The notes beneath the pieces were generated by a model, which was not told the origin of the DNA, did no database searches, and saw nothing but the letters and a program-made list of their open reading frames with translations. A DNA stretch of 64,000 bases from Paenibacillus massiliensis 2301065 = DSM 16942 (GTDB lineage Bacteria; Bacillota; Bacilli; Paenibacillales; Paenibacillaceae). Position numbers and translations under genes: made by a program. The stretch spans positions 45,665 through 109,664 of the forward strand of contig NZ_KB898200.1 of the NCBI RefSeq assembly GCF_000377505.1, read 5' to 3'. Positions 52,632 through 60,267 of the stretch are shown in pieces (the stretch's first letter is position 1; the number at the start of each line of letters is the position of its first letter).

Positions 52632-54791
52632 ATGGAAGGACAACAAAAGTACTCGGCAAATTCATATAATAATGTAGCGCAATTGCAGTTGATGCAGCTG
52701 ATTGACCCAGGGGCAAATCGTGTTTTAGATCTTGGCTGTGGAGATGGGAAAACAACACGTGTACTTCAGGAATTATTACCTAACGCACAGTTATATGGTC
52801 TTACTGCCAATGAGACAGAAGCAGAGGAAAACAGCGACGATACGCTTCAGATTGTATATGGAGATGCGCATAAGCTTCCATTCCAGAATAGTTTTTTTGA
52901 TGCTGTTTATGCCAGACATATCTTAGAGCACTGTGTTGCGCCTTTTATCGCCATTAAAGAATTAAATCGTGTACTCAGCCTGGGTGGGCAACTTATAGTA
53001 GCTGTACCGGAAAATAATGAGTGGGCGGATTCTTTCCCTGACCACTATTCTGTTCTTTCTCAGATGATGTGGGAAAAGTTATTTGTTCAATGTGGTTTCT
53101 CAATCAAGAAGTCTTTCAAAGGCACATGGTTTGCTTGGGGGGCATCTGCAGAACTGCCAGAATTACGGTTTCAACTTGAGAAAATTACTGATGTAGAATC
53201 GGGAGAAGAATTAGCTCATGTATTTGCACCAAAAATAGGTAATCAATTAATTGAGCCTCCAAAGATGTTGACAAAGAATCCTTTGGCCTTTGTATTTCAT
53301 AATTTGGTGACGTATGAGTCGATGAGGAATGTTCTTTTCAAATTAAAAGAAAATGATATTCCATTTGATATCATCGTCCCTGTATCAGAATCTGATGAAA
53401 ATGCACAATTGATGTTTGAGGATACAGCATTATTTATAAGTAAAGAGTTTTCAAATGTTATGTTAGGTATTGAAAACCCCAATATACGCTATAAGGCCGT
53501 TTTTTATCCTTTTCTCCCGTTCTTTTTCTCAGTGGAGAGTGATTATGTTGTTCGCTATCAATATGGAATTGGTAAAGCTGAGTATAACTTCGATATTTGG
53601 AGCATGAGTTTTGATTATATACTTTGTCAATCAGATTATGATTACAGAGCATTGAAAAACTACACTCAGGCCAAGCTTTTAGGAAATCCGAAGTTTCTAA
53701 ACTCGGCCAAAACTGTTCCTAATGAAGATTTTACTATTCTTTATATGCCAACTTACGGTGAATTAAGTTCATTAGACGAGAGATTTGAGCTCATAACGAA
53801 GCTGAAGGAAAAGTACAATATAAAGATAAAGCTCCATCATATGACTCTTTATTATGAACCTGAGCGAGTGAAGAAGATTAAAGAAGTCTTCGAAGCAGAA
53901 GAGATATTTACACATGAAAATTTCCTTAATGATATATTGGGTGAAATTGACTTGATAATTACGGATACCTCTGGTTCGATTTTTGATTCGATTCAATATG
54001 GTATTCCACTCGCACTTCTTAAGAAAAAGTCACAGGTATTCCACGGATCTCCAACTCCATTGGAAGAGCAGCTTGTGATGGAAGGTAAGATTCCAACAAT
54101 TTATTCGGAAAATGACTTTGAACTAGTTCAAAATATTAAAGAGCATTATAGCGAGCAATGTGAGAAAGTTGAAATTTTAAAACAACAGATTTTCCCAATT
54201 GCTATTGAAGATGCTGTAGAGAATTATTATCGGTTCATTCAAGAATTATTAAAGAACAATGTCGATTTACTATCTCTGGAGATCAATAGAAAAAAACTAT
54301 TGTATATGACTAAGTTAGAAAGTAACTTGGCTAGCAAAAAAGTACTGTTGAAGAAGCTTGAAGAATCATTTGTGATGCAGAAATCGGAGATATTGGCAAT
54401 GCTGGAAGAGTACAAGAATCGTGTGAAAGACTTAAGTGATCAATTAGTTAATCTAAGAGAGCGCACACACAATAAGGATACTCGAATTATCAATCTGAGT
54501 GACCAGTTAAATGCTCTGTATGAAACTCAATCACTTAAAGATACTCGCATCAATGAGCTGAGTGAAGATATAAGTATGTTGAGACAACTTCAAAACGAAA
54601 AAGATATACGTATCAATGAGCTTAGTGAAGCGATTAGCTTGCTTAGCCAGCTTCAAAGTGAAAAAGATGCTCGTATCACTGAGTTAAGTGAGGAGATCAG
54701 CTTACTAAGTCAGCCTCAAATTGAAGAGGATCCTCAAACAGACGAGACTGAGCAAGAAACGGCTGATAAGTTAAGAAATGAGAGAGAATAG
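52632..54791 (+). CDS. Methyltransferase / CDP-glycerol-transferase-like / coiled-coil protein (putative glycan chain terminator)
   Basis: 719 residues; ATG at 52632 chosen (AGGGAG, 7 bases upstream) over a TTG at 52611. Residues 25-170: class-I SAM methyltransferase (VLDLGCGDGKT at 31-41, FDAVYARHILEH at 89-100). Residues about 215-540: a GT-B-like domain resembling CDP-glycerol glycerophosphotransferases (YMPTYGELSS, LHHMTLYYEPE, DTSGSIFDSIQYGIPL at 445-460). Residues 545-698: a coiled coil that ends in four 21-residue (3-heptad) repeats, then an acidic tail. E. coli WbdD (methyltransferase-kinase plus coiled-coil ruler) and Geobacillus WsaE (methyltransferase plus rhamnosyltransferase) are functional parallels: both cap and so stop chain growth. 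Capping and ruler roles are inferred. Confidence 0.75.
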   Translation: MEGQQKYSANSYNNVAQLQLMQLIDPGANRVLDLGCGDGKTTRVLQELLPNAQLYGLTANETEAEENSDDTLQIVYGDAHKLPFQNSFFDAVYARHILEHCVAPFIAIKELNRVLSLGGQLIVAVPENNEWADSFPDHYSVLSQMMWEKLFVQCGFSIKKSFKGTWFAWGASAELPELRFQLEKITDVESGEELAHVFAPKIGNQLIEPPKMLTKNPLAFVFHNLVTYESMRNVLFKLKENDIPFDIIVPVSESDENAQLMFEDTALFISKEFSNVMLGIENPNIRYKAVFYPFLPFFFSVESDYVVRYQYGIGKAEYNFDIWSMSFDYILCQSDYDYRALKNYTQAKLLGNPKFLNSAKTVPNEDFTILYMPTYGELSSLDERFELITKLKEKYNIKIKLHHMTLYYEPERVKKIKEVFEAEEIFTHENFLNDILGEIDLIITDTSGSIFDSIQYGIPLALLKKKSQVFHGSPTPLEEQLVMEGKIPTIYSENDFELVQNIKEHYSEQCEKVEILKQQIFPIAIEDAVENYYRFIQELLKNNVDLLSLEINRKKLLYMTKLESNLASKKVLLKKLEESFVMQKSEILAMLEEYKNRVKDLSDQLVNLRERTHNKDTRIINLSDQLNALYETQSLKDTRINELSEDISMLRQLQNEKDIRINELSEAISLLSQLQSEKDARITELSEEISLLSQPQIEEDPQTDETEQETADKLRNERE
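54474..54725 (+). repeat. Four tandem 63-bp repeats coding a 21-residue heptad unit
   Basis: Within the C-terminus of the previous gene, residues 615-635, 636-656, 657-677 and 678-698 are variants of KD-x-RI-x-ELSE-x-ISLL-x-QLQ-x-E. Twenty-one residues are exactly three heptads, so the coil register is kept if copies are gained or lost. The repeats are not identical at DNA level, so they have diverged since duplication, with copies 2-4 the most alike. Confidence 0.9.
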
Positions 54792-54831
54792 CCATAAGCG
54801 GTAAATTTCATAAAATTGAATACTGTACATG

Positions 54832-54882
54832 TCAATCGTCCAAGCCTTCAAACACTGTTTGTTAAAGGGTTTGGACGATTGA
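54832..54882 (+). other. Long hairpin between the terminator-like gene and the next glycosyltransferase
   Basis: TCAATCGTCCAA (54832-54843) pairs with TTGGACGATTGA (54871-54882); the pairing continues inward through CC/GG and TT/AA with bulges. No T-run follows on either strand. It sits in a 187-base gap, the longest inside the AT-rich block, and so may be an attenuator, an mRNA cleavage site or the remnant of a terminator. Confidence 0.65.
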
Positions 54883-54978
54883 CTACATAGGAGCATGTTA
54901 TGTTAGATGAGATACTAACAGTAGGCATGTCTTATTTCTGGGTAAGAGTCTGACTTTTAGAAAAGGGATTGATACGTA

Positions 54979-56286
54979 ATGGATTTAATGAAAAGTGTAA
55001 AAAGTATAGCAAAACGAGTGCTATATAAGGCCGTTCGAGAAGATTCACCTATTCAGGTTGCAGTTAACGAAGGCTACTACAATCCATATGATGGCTTGAA
55101 GTTATTAAAGGATATTGAAGTAACTGTAATTGATAAGAACTATGATGAACTTGTAGATGCAGAGTTTTCCCTAATAACACCAGTCAAGAATGAAGCCCAA
55201 GATATCGTGGAATACTTGGAAAGTATCGAAAAACAACAGTTATTACCTAAAGAAGTCATTATTGTAGATGGTGGATCTAATGATGGTACCGTTGCTGTTA
55301 TTCAGGAGTTTTCAAAGCGAAGTAAAGTTAACTATCGTGTAATTGAAATCAATAGCAAGAGTATCTCAGAACAACGCAATTTAGCGATCAAAGAAGCTAA
55401 GCATGAACTTATTGTTATGGCTGATGCTGGCAATATTCTTGATGAAAGTTACACTAGAAATATGGTAGGCGCATTACTTGAGTATCCCGATGCAGAGTTG
55501 GTAGGAGCAATCTTCTATGCTGTTGACGATAAATTCGCTGAGCATTTTATTTATGGCTGGGAAGGCTTCGGAGAGTGGCATAATTACTTACCAGCAGGAA
55601 AGACAATGGCAGTACGAAGATCAGCTTTTTTATCCATGGGAGGGTTTCCAGAGTTTTTAAGTTTTACTGGGGAAGATGCTCTTTTCGATATTTTTTATCG
55701 AAATATAAGTACTCATTGGGTATTTAACAAAGCGGCGTATGTGTATTGGGACATTCCAAGAACATGGGAAGATTGCTTAAAGAAATTCTATTCTTATGGA
55801 GTTGGCTCTGGTGAAAACCATATGGGTGATGCTGGTTTTTATTTAAGACAAGCCAAAATGCGCCAAGGTACTTATTCACCAGAACCTATTCCAATTACTG
55901 ATCAAATGTACTCAGGGTATCTCTTTGGCAGAGAGAAGAGAGCTGAAATTGAGTTTAATATTCGCCAAGTTGGAGAATTAATAATAATATTTTCTGAAAA
56001 TCAATTGCAGGCTGATAGTGACTCCTGGGAGAAAGTGAAGAGCTATATAGCTCAGAACAATAAGGTTATCTTTGTCTCGCTTCTAAGGCAGTTTCCCGTT
56101 GAGAAATATGTCGACTTCGATTTTACATTACTAGAATTGTATGATCTAAGATCTGGCTTTAGCGTAGAAGATCTACTACGGAGATACGGGCGGTATGTTA
56201 GCAAAACTAAAGTGGAAGTTATTGGTGATAACGAAGAACTCAAATCCATGGCAAACATAATAAGGAGTTGGAAGGATGGAATATGA
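54979..56286 (+). CDS. GT2-family glycosyltransferase
   Basis: 435 residues. The GT-A core lies at about 43-280: FSLITPVKNEAQDIVEYLES, VIIVDGGSNDGT, and MADAGNILDE, where the usual DxD is replaced by DAGN. GGFPEFLSFTGEDALFDIFY supplies the catalytic ED motif. About 130 residues beyond the core are unassigned. AAAGGGA lies upstream of the ATG. The TGA overlaps the ATG of a small downstream gene. Acceptor and donor unknown. Confidence 0.85.
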   Translation: MDLMKSVKSIAKRVLYKAVREDSPIQVAVNEGYYNPYDGLKLLKDIEVTVIDKNYDELVDAEFSLITPVKNEAQDIVEYLESIEKQQLLPKEVIIVDGGSNDGTVAVIQEFSKRSKVNYRVIEINSKSISEQRNLAIKEAKHELIVMADAGNILDESYTRNMVGALLEYPDAELVGAIFYAVDDKFAEHFIYGWEGFGEWHNYLPAGKTMAVRRSAFLSMGGFPEFLSFTGEDALFDIFYRNISTHWVFNKAAYVYWDIPRTWEDCLKKFYSYGVGSGENHMGDAGFYLRQAKMRQGTYSPEPIPITDQMYSGYLFGREKRAEIEFNIRQVGELIIIFSENQLQADSDSWEKVKSYIAQNNKVIFVSLLRQFPVEKYVDFDFTLLELYDLRSGFSVEDLLRRYGRYVSKTKVEVIGDNEELKSMANIIRSWKDGI

Positions 56287-56627
56287 AAAGAACAAATCAA
56301 GATGAGAAATCTAGTACAACTGCTCATGAAAACCTGTTGAATCTTCTTAAAGAGGAAGGGCACTTGGAATCCGCCCCAGATATTAATGAATTATATGATC
56401 GTCTGTATAAGTCTCTATATTTAATGAGAGATTTCTCTACAGATTTTGAGCGGCAAGAAACAAAGACTTTTAAAAAAAGAATACTTAATCTGTATAGGAA
56501 AGTATGGCGGATTGGCGCTTCACCTTATATACGCTATCACAACCAATTTCATGCTACACTAATTAACCTTCTATATCTACAGCATGTGATAATAGAAGAT
56601 TTGAAATCTAAAGTTGACAAGGAATAG
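56283..56627 (+). CDS. Small helical protein of unknown function in the glycan cluster
   Basis: Not recognised. 114 residues from an ATG overlapping the upstream glycosyltransferase stop (ATGA); AAGGAT is close upstream. The product is strongly helical and charged, rich in Glu, Lys, Arg, Leu and Tyr, with ILNLYRKVWRIGASPYIRYH in the middle, a basic amphipathic stretch of the kind that docks on membranes. No signal peptide. Tight coupling to glycosyltransferases on both sides suggests a partner or scaffold subunit; an alternative is a detached terminal part of a larger glycosyltransferase. Confidence 0.65.
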   Translation: MKRTNQDEKSSTTAHENLLNLLKEEGHLESAPDINELYDRLYKSLYLMRDFSTDFERQETKTFKKRILNLYRKVWRIGASPYIRYHNQFHATLINLLYLQHVIIEDLKSKVDKE

Positions 56628-56636
56628 GGTGAAACT

Positions 56637-57899
56637 TTGGTAAAAAGAAATAACTCACCAATCCGTATTTTCGTATCAGATATTCAACCTATTTTACCCG
56701 CTATTGCTGGTGGTCGCTTACGGCTTGCAGGGATATGGGGGAATATTCCTGAAGAATTTCGATTGAATTATGTAGGGACTTTTGATGTTCCGAATCAAAA
56801 AAAAACAGTGAAGCGGTTTGGTAGTAATTCCAATGAAATATTGGTTCCTTGTAGCGAAGAGCATTTTTCTGAGTTGCATACTGCCAATGCTTTATTTCCC
56901 AGTTTGAATTTGTTTGACCTGGCTTTTCACAGATTTGCTCAACTTTCTAGGGATTATATTAATGAATCTATTCGTTATATGAAGGAAGCAGATATAGTTG
57001 TTTTCTCACATCCATGGAGCTATCAAGTTTTAAAGCCATTTTTAGATTCTGAATCACAGTTTCTAGTGTATGATTCTCAAAATGTCGAGTCTTTTTTAAG
57101 AGCGAAGGATCTTTTGAGCCAGGAATACAAAAGAAATGGATGGAATCTACTTAAGGAAATAGTAGAAATTGAAAACGAGCTTGTTCATGATGCTGATTTG
57201 GTATTAACTTGCTCAACCAGAGACCTTAAGCAATTTCATTCAATATTTGAAGTAGTGCCAGATAAACTAGTCCTAGCTCCTAACGGGGTATCAATAAATT
57301 CAATTTATACAAATACCAGTTACAATATAAAGCACAAGCTGAAGAAGAAATGGGGATTTAATAGGAGATATTCAGTAGTCTTCTCCGGAAGCTACTTTGG
57401 TCCCAATATCACAGCTGTACGTTATTTAAACCAAATTGCATCTTCATCGCCAGACATTGATTTTGTAATTACTGGGGACCTGAATAATATAATAAGGTCA
57501 AATGATTTATCGCCGAATGTTCATATGGTGGGATTGCTTCATGAAAAAAACTTGAAGGAGATTTATGATCTAGCTGATGCCGGATTAAATCCAATTCAGG
57601 AGGGTTCAGGAAGCAACGTTAAAGTATTCACTTATATGGAGTCGGGTTTGCCGGTTATTTCCACGCCACTTGGTTCTAGAGGTATAGATGTTTTGGAATA
57701 TAACCTATATGAGGGGAAGGAAGCTATAGTTATAGCAGATATAGGTATGTTTGAGCATCATCTAAAAGAAATTCTTAGCGACGAGAATCGGCGTATTAAA
57801 GTTGCACAACAAGGTAGGAAAATGGTTGAGGCCAACTATAGTTGGAAGGAGATATCCAAAAAAGTATGTCAAGAAATGAAGTCGAGATTTCAGTTGTAA
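56637..57899 (+). CDS. GT4-family glycosyltransferase
   Basis: 420 residues. The start is a TTG at 56637 with AGGGTG 6 bases upstream, 9 bases after the small gene. GT-B fold: N-terminal FVSDIQPILPAIAGGRLRLAG with the Gly-rich acceptor loop, middle LVLAPNGVSINSIY, and C-terminal GLNPIQEGSGSNVKVFTYMESGLPVISTPLGSRGID, which carries the E-x7-E-like donor site. The end overlaps the start of the next gene by 34 bases. Sugar not assigned. Confidence 0.85.
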   Translation: MVKRNNSPIRIFVSDIQPILPAIAGGRLRLAGIWGNIPEEFRLNYVGTFDVPNQKKTVKRFGSNSNEILVPCSEEHFSELHTANALFPSLNLFDLAFHRFAQLSRDYINESIRYMKEADIVVFSHPWSYQVLKPFLDSESQFLVYDSQNVESFLRAKDLLSQEYKRNGWNLLKEIVEIENELVHDADLVLTCSTRDLKQFHSIFEVVPDKLVLAPNGVSINSIYTNTSYNIKHKLKKKWGFNRRYSVVFSGSYFGPNITAVRYLNQIASSSPDIDFVITGDLNNIIRSNDLSPNVHMVGLLHEKNLKEIYDLADAGLNPIQEGSGSNVKVFTYMESGLPVISTPLGSRGIDVLEYNLYEGKEAIVIADIGMFEHHLKEILSDENRRIKVAQQGRKMVEANYSWKEISKKVCQEMKSRFQL

Positions 57900-58720
57900 T
57901 ACCTACTTTTGAGCGTCATGGTTATCTCCTTAAACTTTTACGTCGACTTTGCCAAAGTAGTTTTAAAAAATTTGATGTTATAGTAGTCGATCAATCTCAG
58001 CTGCCGTTTGATGTCTGTGAATTTGAGAATAAATTGAATATCCAATATCATCATGTAACGTTTCGTGGAGCGGGTCTAGCTCGTAACTACGGTGCTAAGT
58101 ATGGTGACGGAGCAATTATTGCTTTTACAGATGATGATTGCATTCCCGCTAAGGACTGGCTAGAAAAAGCCTATGCTATGTTCCAGGCTCAAGATATCGT
58201 TGGATTAGAAGGGCGTATTTACCCAGAACGATTCAAGACAAATCCCCAAAAATATCGAGTTGTATCTAACTTTGGCCTCGAAAATGTAGGTTTTATGACT
58301 GCCAACCTGTTTGTAAGAAGGGAGTGTTTTCAGAAAGTTGCTGGATTCGACGAAAGGTTCAACAACCCTCATTTTCGAGAAGATACAGATCTAGGCTGGA
58401 GATTAGAAAGCTTGGGTGAAATTCAATTTTCCGAAAATGTGAAAGTGTTACATCCTTCTGAAAGAAAAAAAGTAGAAGAAAATAGGAATCATTTTTTCAC
58501 ACATGATGCACTACTTTTTTATAAACATCCCGAAAAGTATATCGAATTATTTATCAAAGAACAGCATTACATTCATAATGAAGAATTTTGGGGATATTTT
58601 TTTCAAGGTTTTGAAAGACATCACATAGACAAAGTGCTTCTATTCAAATTATTGGAGCACGGTTCTATAAACTTAGGGTATATACCTATGTCAAGATTAT
58701 TTTCATTTATAAGGTCTTGA
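57866..58720 (+). CDS. GT2-family glycosyltransferase
   Basis: 284 residues from the ATG at 57866 (GGAAGGAG 12+ bases upstream, inside the previous gene; the frame is open from 57842). GT-A core: ISVVIPTFERHGYLLKLLRR, VVDQSQ, AFTDDDCIPAKDWLEKA (DxD as DDD), and FDERFNNPHFREDTDLGWRL, the ED motif followed by a basic W-R. It resembles rhamnosyl/galactosyl transferases in S-layer and capsule clusters. Overlapping genes show it is one operon with the two upstream genes. Confidence 0.87.
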   Translation: MSRNEVEISVVIPTFERHGYLLKLLRRLCQSSFKKFDVIVVDQSQLPFDVCEFENKLNIQYHHVTFRGAGLARNYGAKYGDGAIIAFTDDDCIPAKDWLEKAYAMFQAQDIVGLEGRIYPERFKTNPQKYRVVSNFGLENVGFMTANLFVRRECFQKVAGFDERFNNPHFREDTDLGWRLESLGEIQFSENVKVLHPSERKKVEENRNHFFTHDALLFYKHPEKYIELFIKEQHYIHNEEFWGYFFQGFERHHIDKVLLFKLLEHGSINLGYIPMSRLFSFIRS

Positions 58721-58790
58721 ATATATTCTTATTTGAATTTATAAATTAAGTTGATGTGGTTTGGTGAAAAAATGTTTGGGAGAGTGAAAA

Positions 58791-59534
58791 ATGAAGGGGA
58801 TTATTCTTGCAGGCGGGACTGGAACTCGTCTATTTCCTTTAACGAAGGTAACTAATAAGCACTTGCTACCCGTTGGGAAGTATCCTATGATCTTTCATTC
58901 CATTTACAAACTAAGAAAAGCAGGGATTAAAGATATATTAATTGTGACCGGAAAAGAGCATATGGGTGATGTAGTTAATTTGCTCGGTAGCGGCAAAGAG
59001 ATGGGAGTTACGTTTACTTATAAAGTTCAAGATGAGGCCGGGGGGATTGCTCAGGCCCTTGATTTGGCAGAACAGTTTATAGGTAACGAAAAGATGGTAG
59101 TCATTCTGGGGGATAATGTATTTGAAGATGATATTACTCCTTATGTGAACAGGTTTGATGAGCAAGCTCATGGAGCCAAGCTTCTTCTGCAAAAAGTACA
59201 TGATCCTCAACGATTTGGCGTTGCCGAGTTACACGGAAGTCATATTATTTCGATTGAAGAGAAGCCTTTAAATCCCAAAAGTGATTACGCAGTTACCGGA
59301 ATATACATGTTTGACCATCATGTCTTTGACATTGTAAAAACACTTAAGCCATCCAGTCGTGGTGAATTGGAAATCACAGACGTTAATAATGCATATATAA
59401 ATAGAGGTACGTTAACTTATGATGTATTGCAAGGGTGGTGGACAGATGCGGGGACGCATTCATCACTTGCACGTGCTAACGAGTTGGCAAAGGAAATCGT
59501 TTTTGGGGAAGAGTTCGGTAAGTTGAAGTTGTAA
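58791..59534 (+). CDS. rmlA: Glucose-1-phosphate thymidylyltransferase, short form
   Basis: 247 residues, with KGIILAGGTGTRLFPLTKVT (residues 2-21), NKHLLPVGKYPM and LGDNVFEDD. It lacks the roughly 45 C-terminal residues of the standard RmlA, as do some Firmicute and archaeal versions (for instance SpsI-like). It makes dTDP-glucose for the L-rhamnose pathway completed by rmlC, rmlB and rmlD. It is AT-rich like the preceding block. GGGAGAG lies upstream of the ATG. Confidence 0.88.
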   Translation: MKGIILAGGTGTRLFPLTKVTNKHLLPVGKYPMIFHSIYKLRKAGIKDILIVTGKEHMGDVVNLLGSGKEMGVTFTYKVQDEAGGIAQALDLAEQFIGNEKMVVILGDNVFEDDITPYVNRFDEQAHGAKLLLQKVHDPQRFGVAELHGSHIISIEEKPLNPKSDYAVTGIYMFDHHVFDIVKTLKPSSRGELEITDVNNAYINRGTLTYDVLQGWWTDAGTHSSLARANELAKEIVFGEEFGKLKL

Positions 59535-59553
59535 TAAAGGAGGATAAGTCCAA

Positions 59554-60102
59554 ATGAAAGTTACTCCTTTGAAACTAGAGGGTGCTCAAATTCTAGAACC
59601 GATAGCACACGGTGATCATCGCGGTTTCTTTATGGAAAGCTACAATGAACAGACTATGAAGGAAAGTGGAATAAATTACACGTTCATACAGGATAATCAC
59701 TCCTTATCCGTTGAAACTGGCGTAATCCGTGGTCTACATTATCAGCTTAGCCCTAAAGCTCAAACAAAGCTTGTTCGTGTAATTGCAGGTGCCATTTACG
59801 ATGTAATTGTAGATATTCGTAAATCCTCCCCGACCTTTGGTCAGTGGGTCGGAGTCATTTTAAGTGAACACAATAAACGACAGCTGTTGGTTCCGAAGGG
59901 GTTTGCACACGGGTTCTGCACACTTGTTCCGAATACACAGGTTATATACAAAGTTGACGAGTATTATTCTCCAGATCATGATCGTGGGATTCTCTGGAAT
60001 GATCCGGCGCTGTCCATTGATTGGCCTACTTCGTATCCCGTATTATCGGATAAGGATAGGGTACATCCTGTGCTGGCAGATGCGGATAATAATTTTGATT
60101 AA
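59554..60102 (+). CDS. rmlC: dTDP-4-dehydrorhamnose 3,5-epimerase
   Basis: 182-residue cupin-fold epimerase of typical length. DHRGFFMESYNE, VIRGLHYQ (catalytic His62), KLVRV (Lys72) and IYKVDEYYSP with Tyr132 are the family residues. AAAGGAGGAT precedes the ATG. It begins 19 bases after rmlA, so the two form a pair; an intrinsic terminator lies after it and before rmlB. Confidence 0.94.
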   Translation: MKVTPLKLEGAQILEPIAHGDHRGFFMESYNEQTMKESGINYTFIQDNHSLSVETGVIRGLHYQLSPKAQTKLVRVIAGAIYDVIVDIRKSSPTFGQWVGVILSEHNKRQLLVPKGFAHGFCTLVPNTQVIYKVDEYYSPDHDRGILWNDPALSIDWPTSYPVLSDKDRVHPVLADADNNFD

Positions 60103-60155
60103 CTGAAGTTCTGGTGTGAATAGTTAATTACAACGTTAACAACATCATTGAAATG

Positions 60156-60186
60156 AGATACTGATGTACATTAGTATCTTATTTTT
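60156..60186 (+). terminator. Intrinsic terminator between rmlC and rmlB
   Basis: AGATACTGAT (60156-60165) and ATTAGTATCT (60170-60179) pair with one G-U pair over a GTAC loop, then TATTTTT. It separates the AT-rich cluster from the GC-richer rmlB-rmlD, so the rml genes are two transcription units. A promoter for rmlB should lie in 60187-60250, though none of good consensus was found. Confidence 0.75.
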
Positions 60187-60267
60187 ATGAAAATTCTACT
60201 TTGGACTGGGTCAAAAGTTTATACGGGGCATATATTATTTAAAAGCAAGAGTATGTAGGAGGACTTT

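Noticed and set aside
54474..54725. Regular 63-bp spacing suggested a CRISPR-like or minisatellite array.
   Set aside because: The units are in frame within a coding sequence, encode heptads, and there are no unique spacers between identical repeats.
43241..60250. Search for insertion sequences or integrase genes at the borders of the AT-rich block.
   Set aside because: No transposase, integrase, terminal inverted repeats or tRNA-derived direct repeats could be seen.
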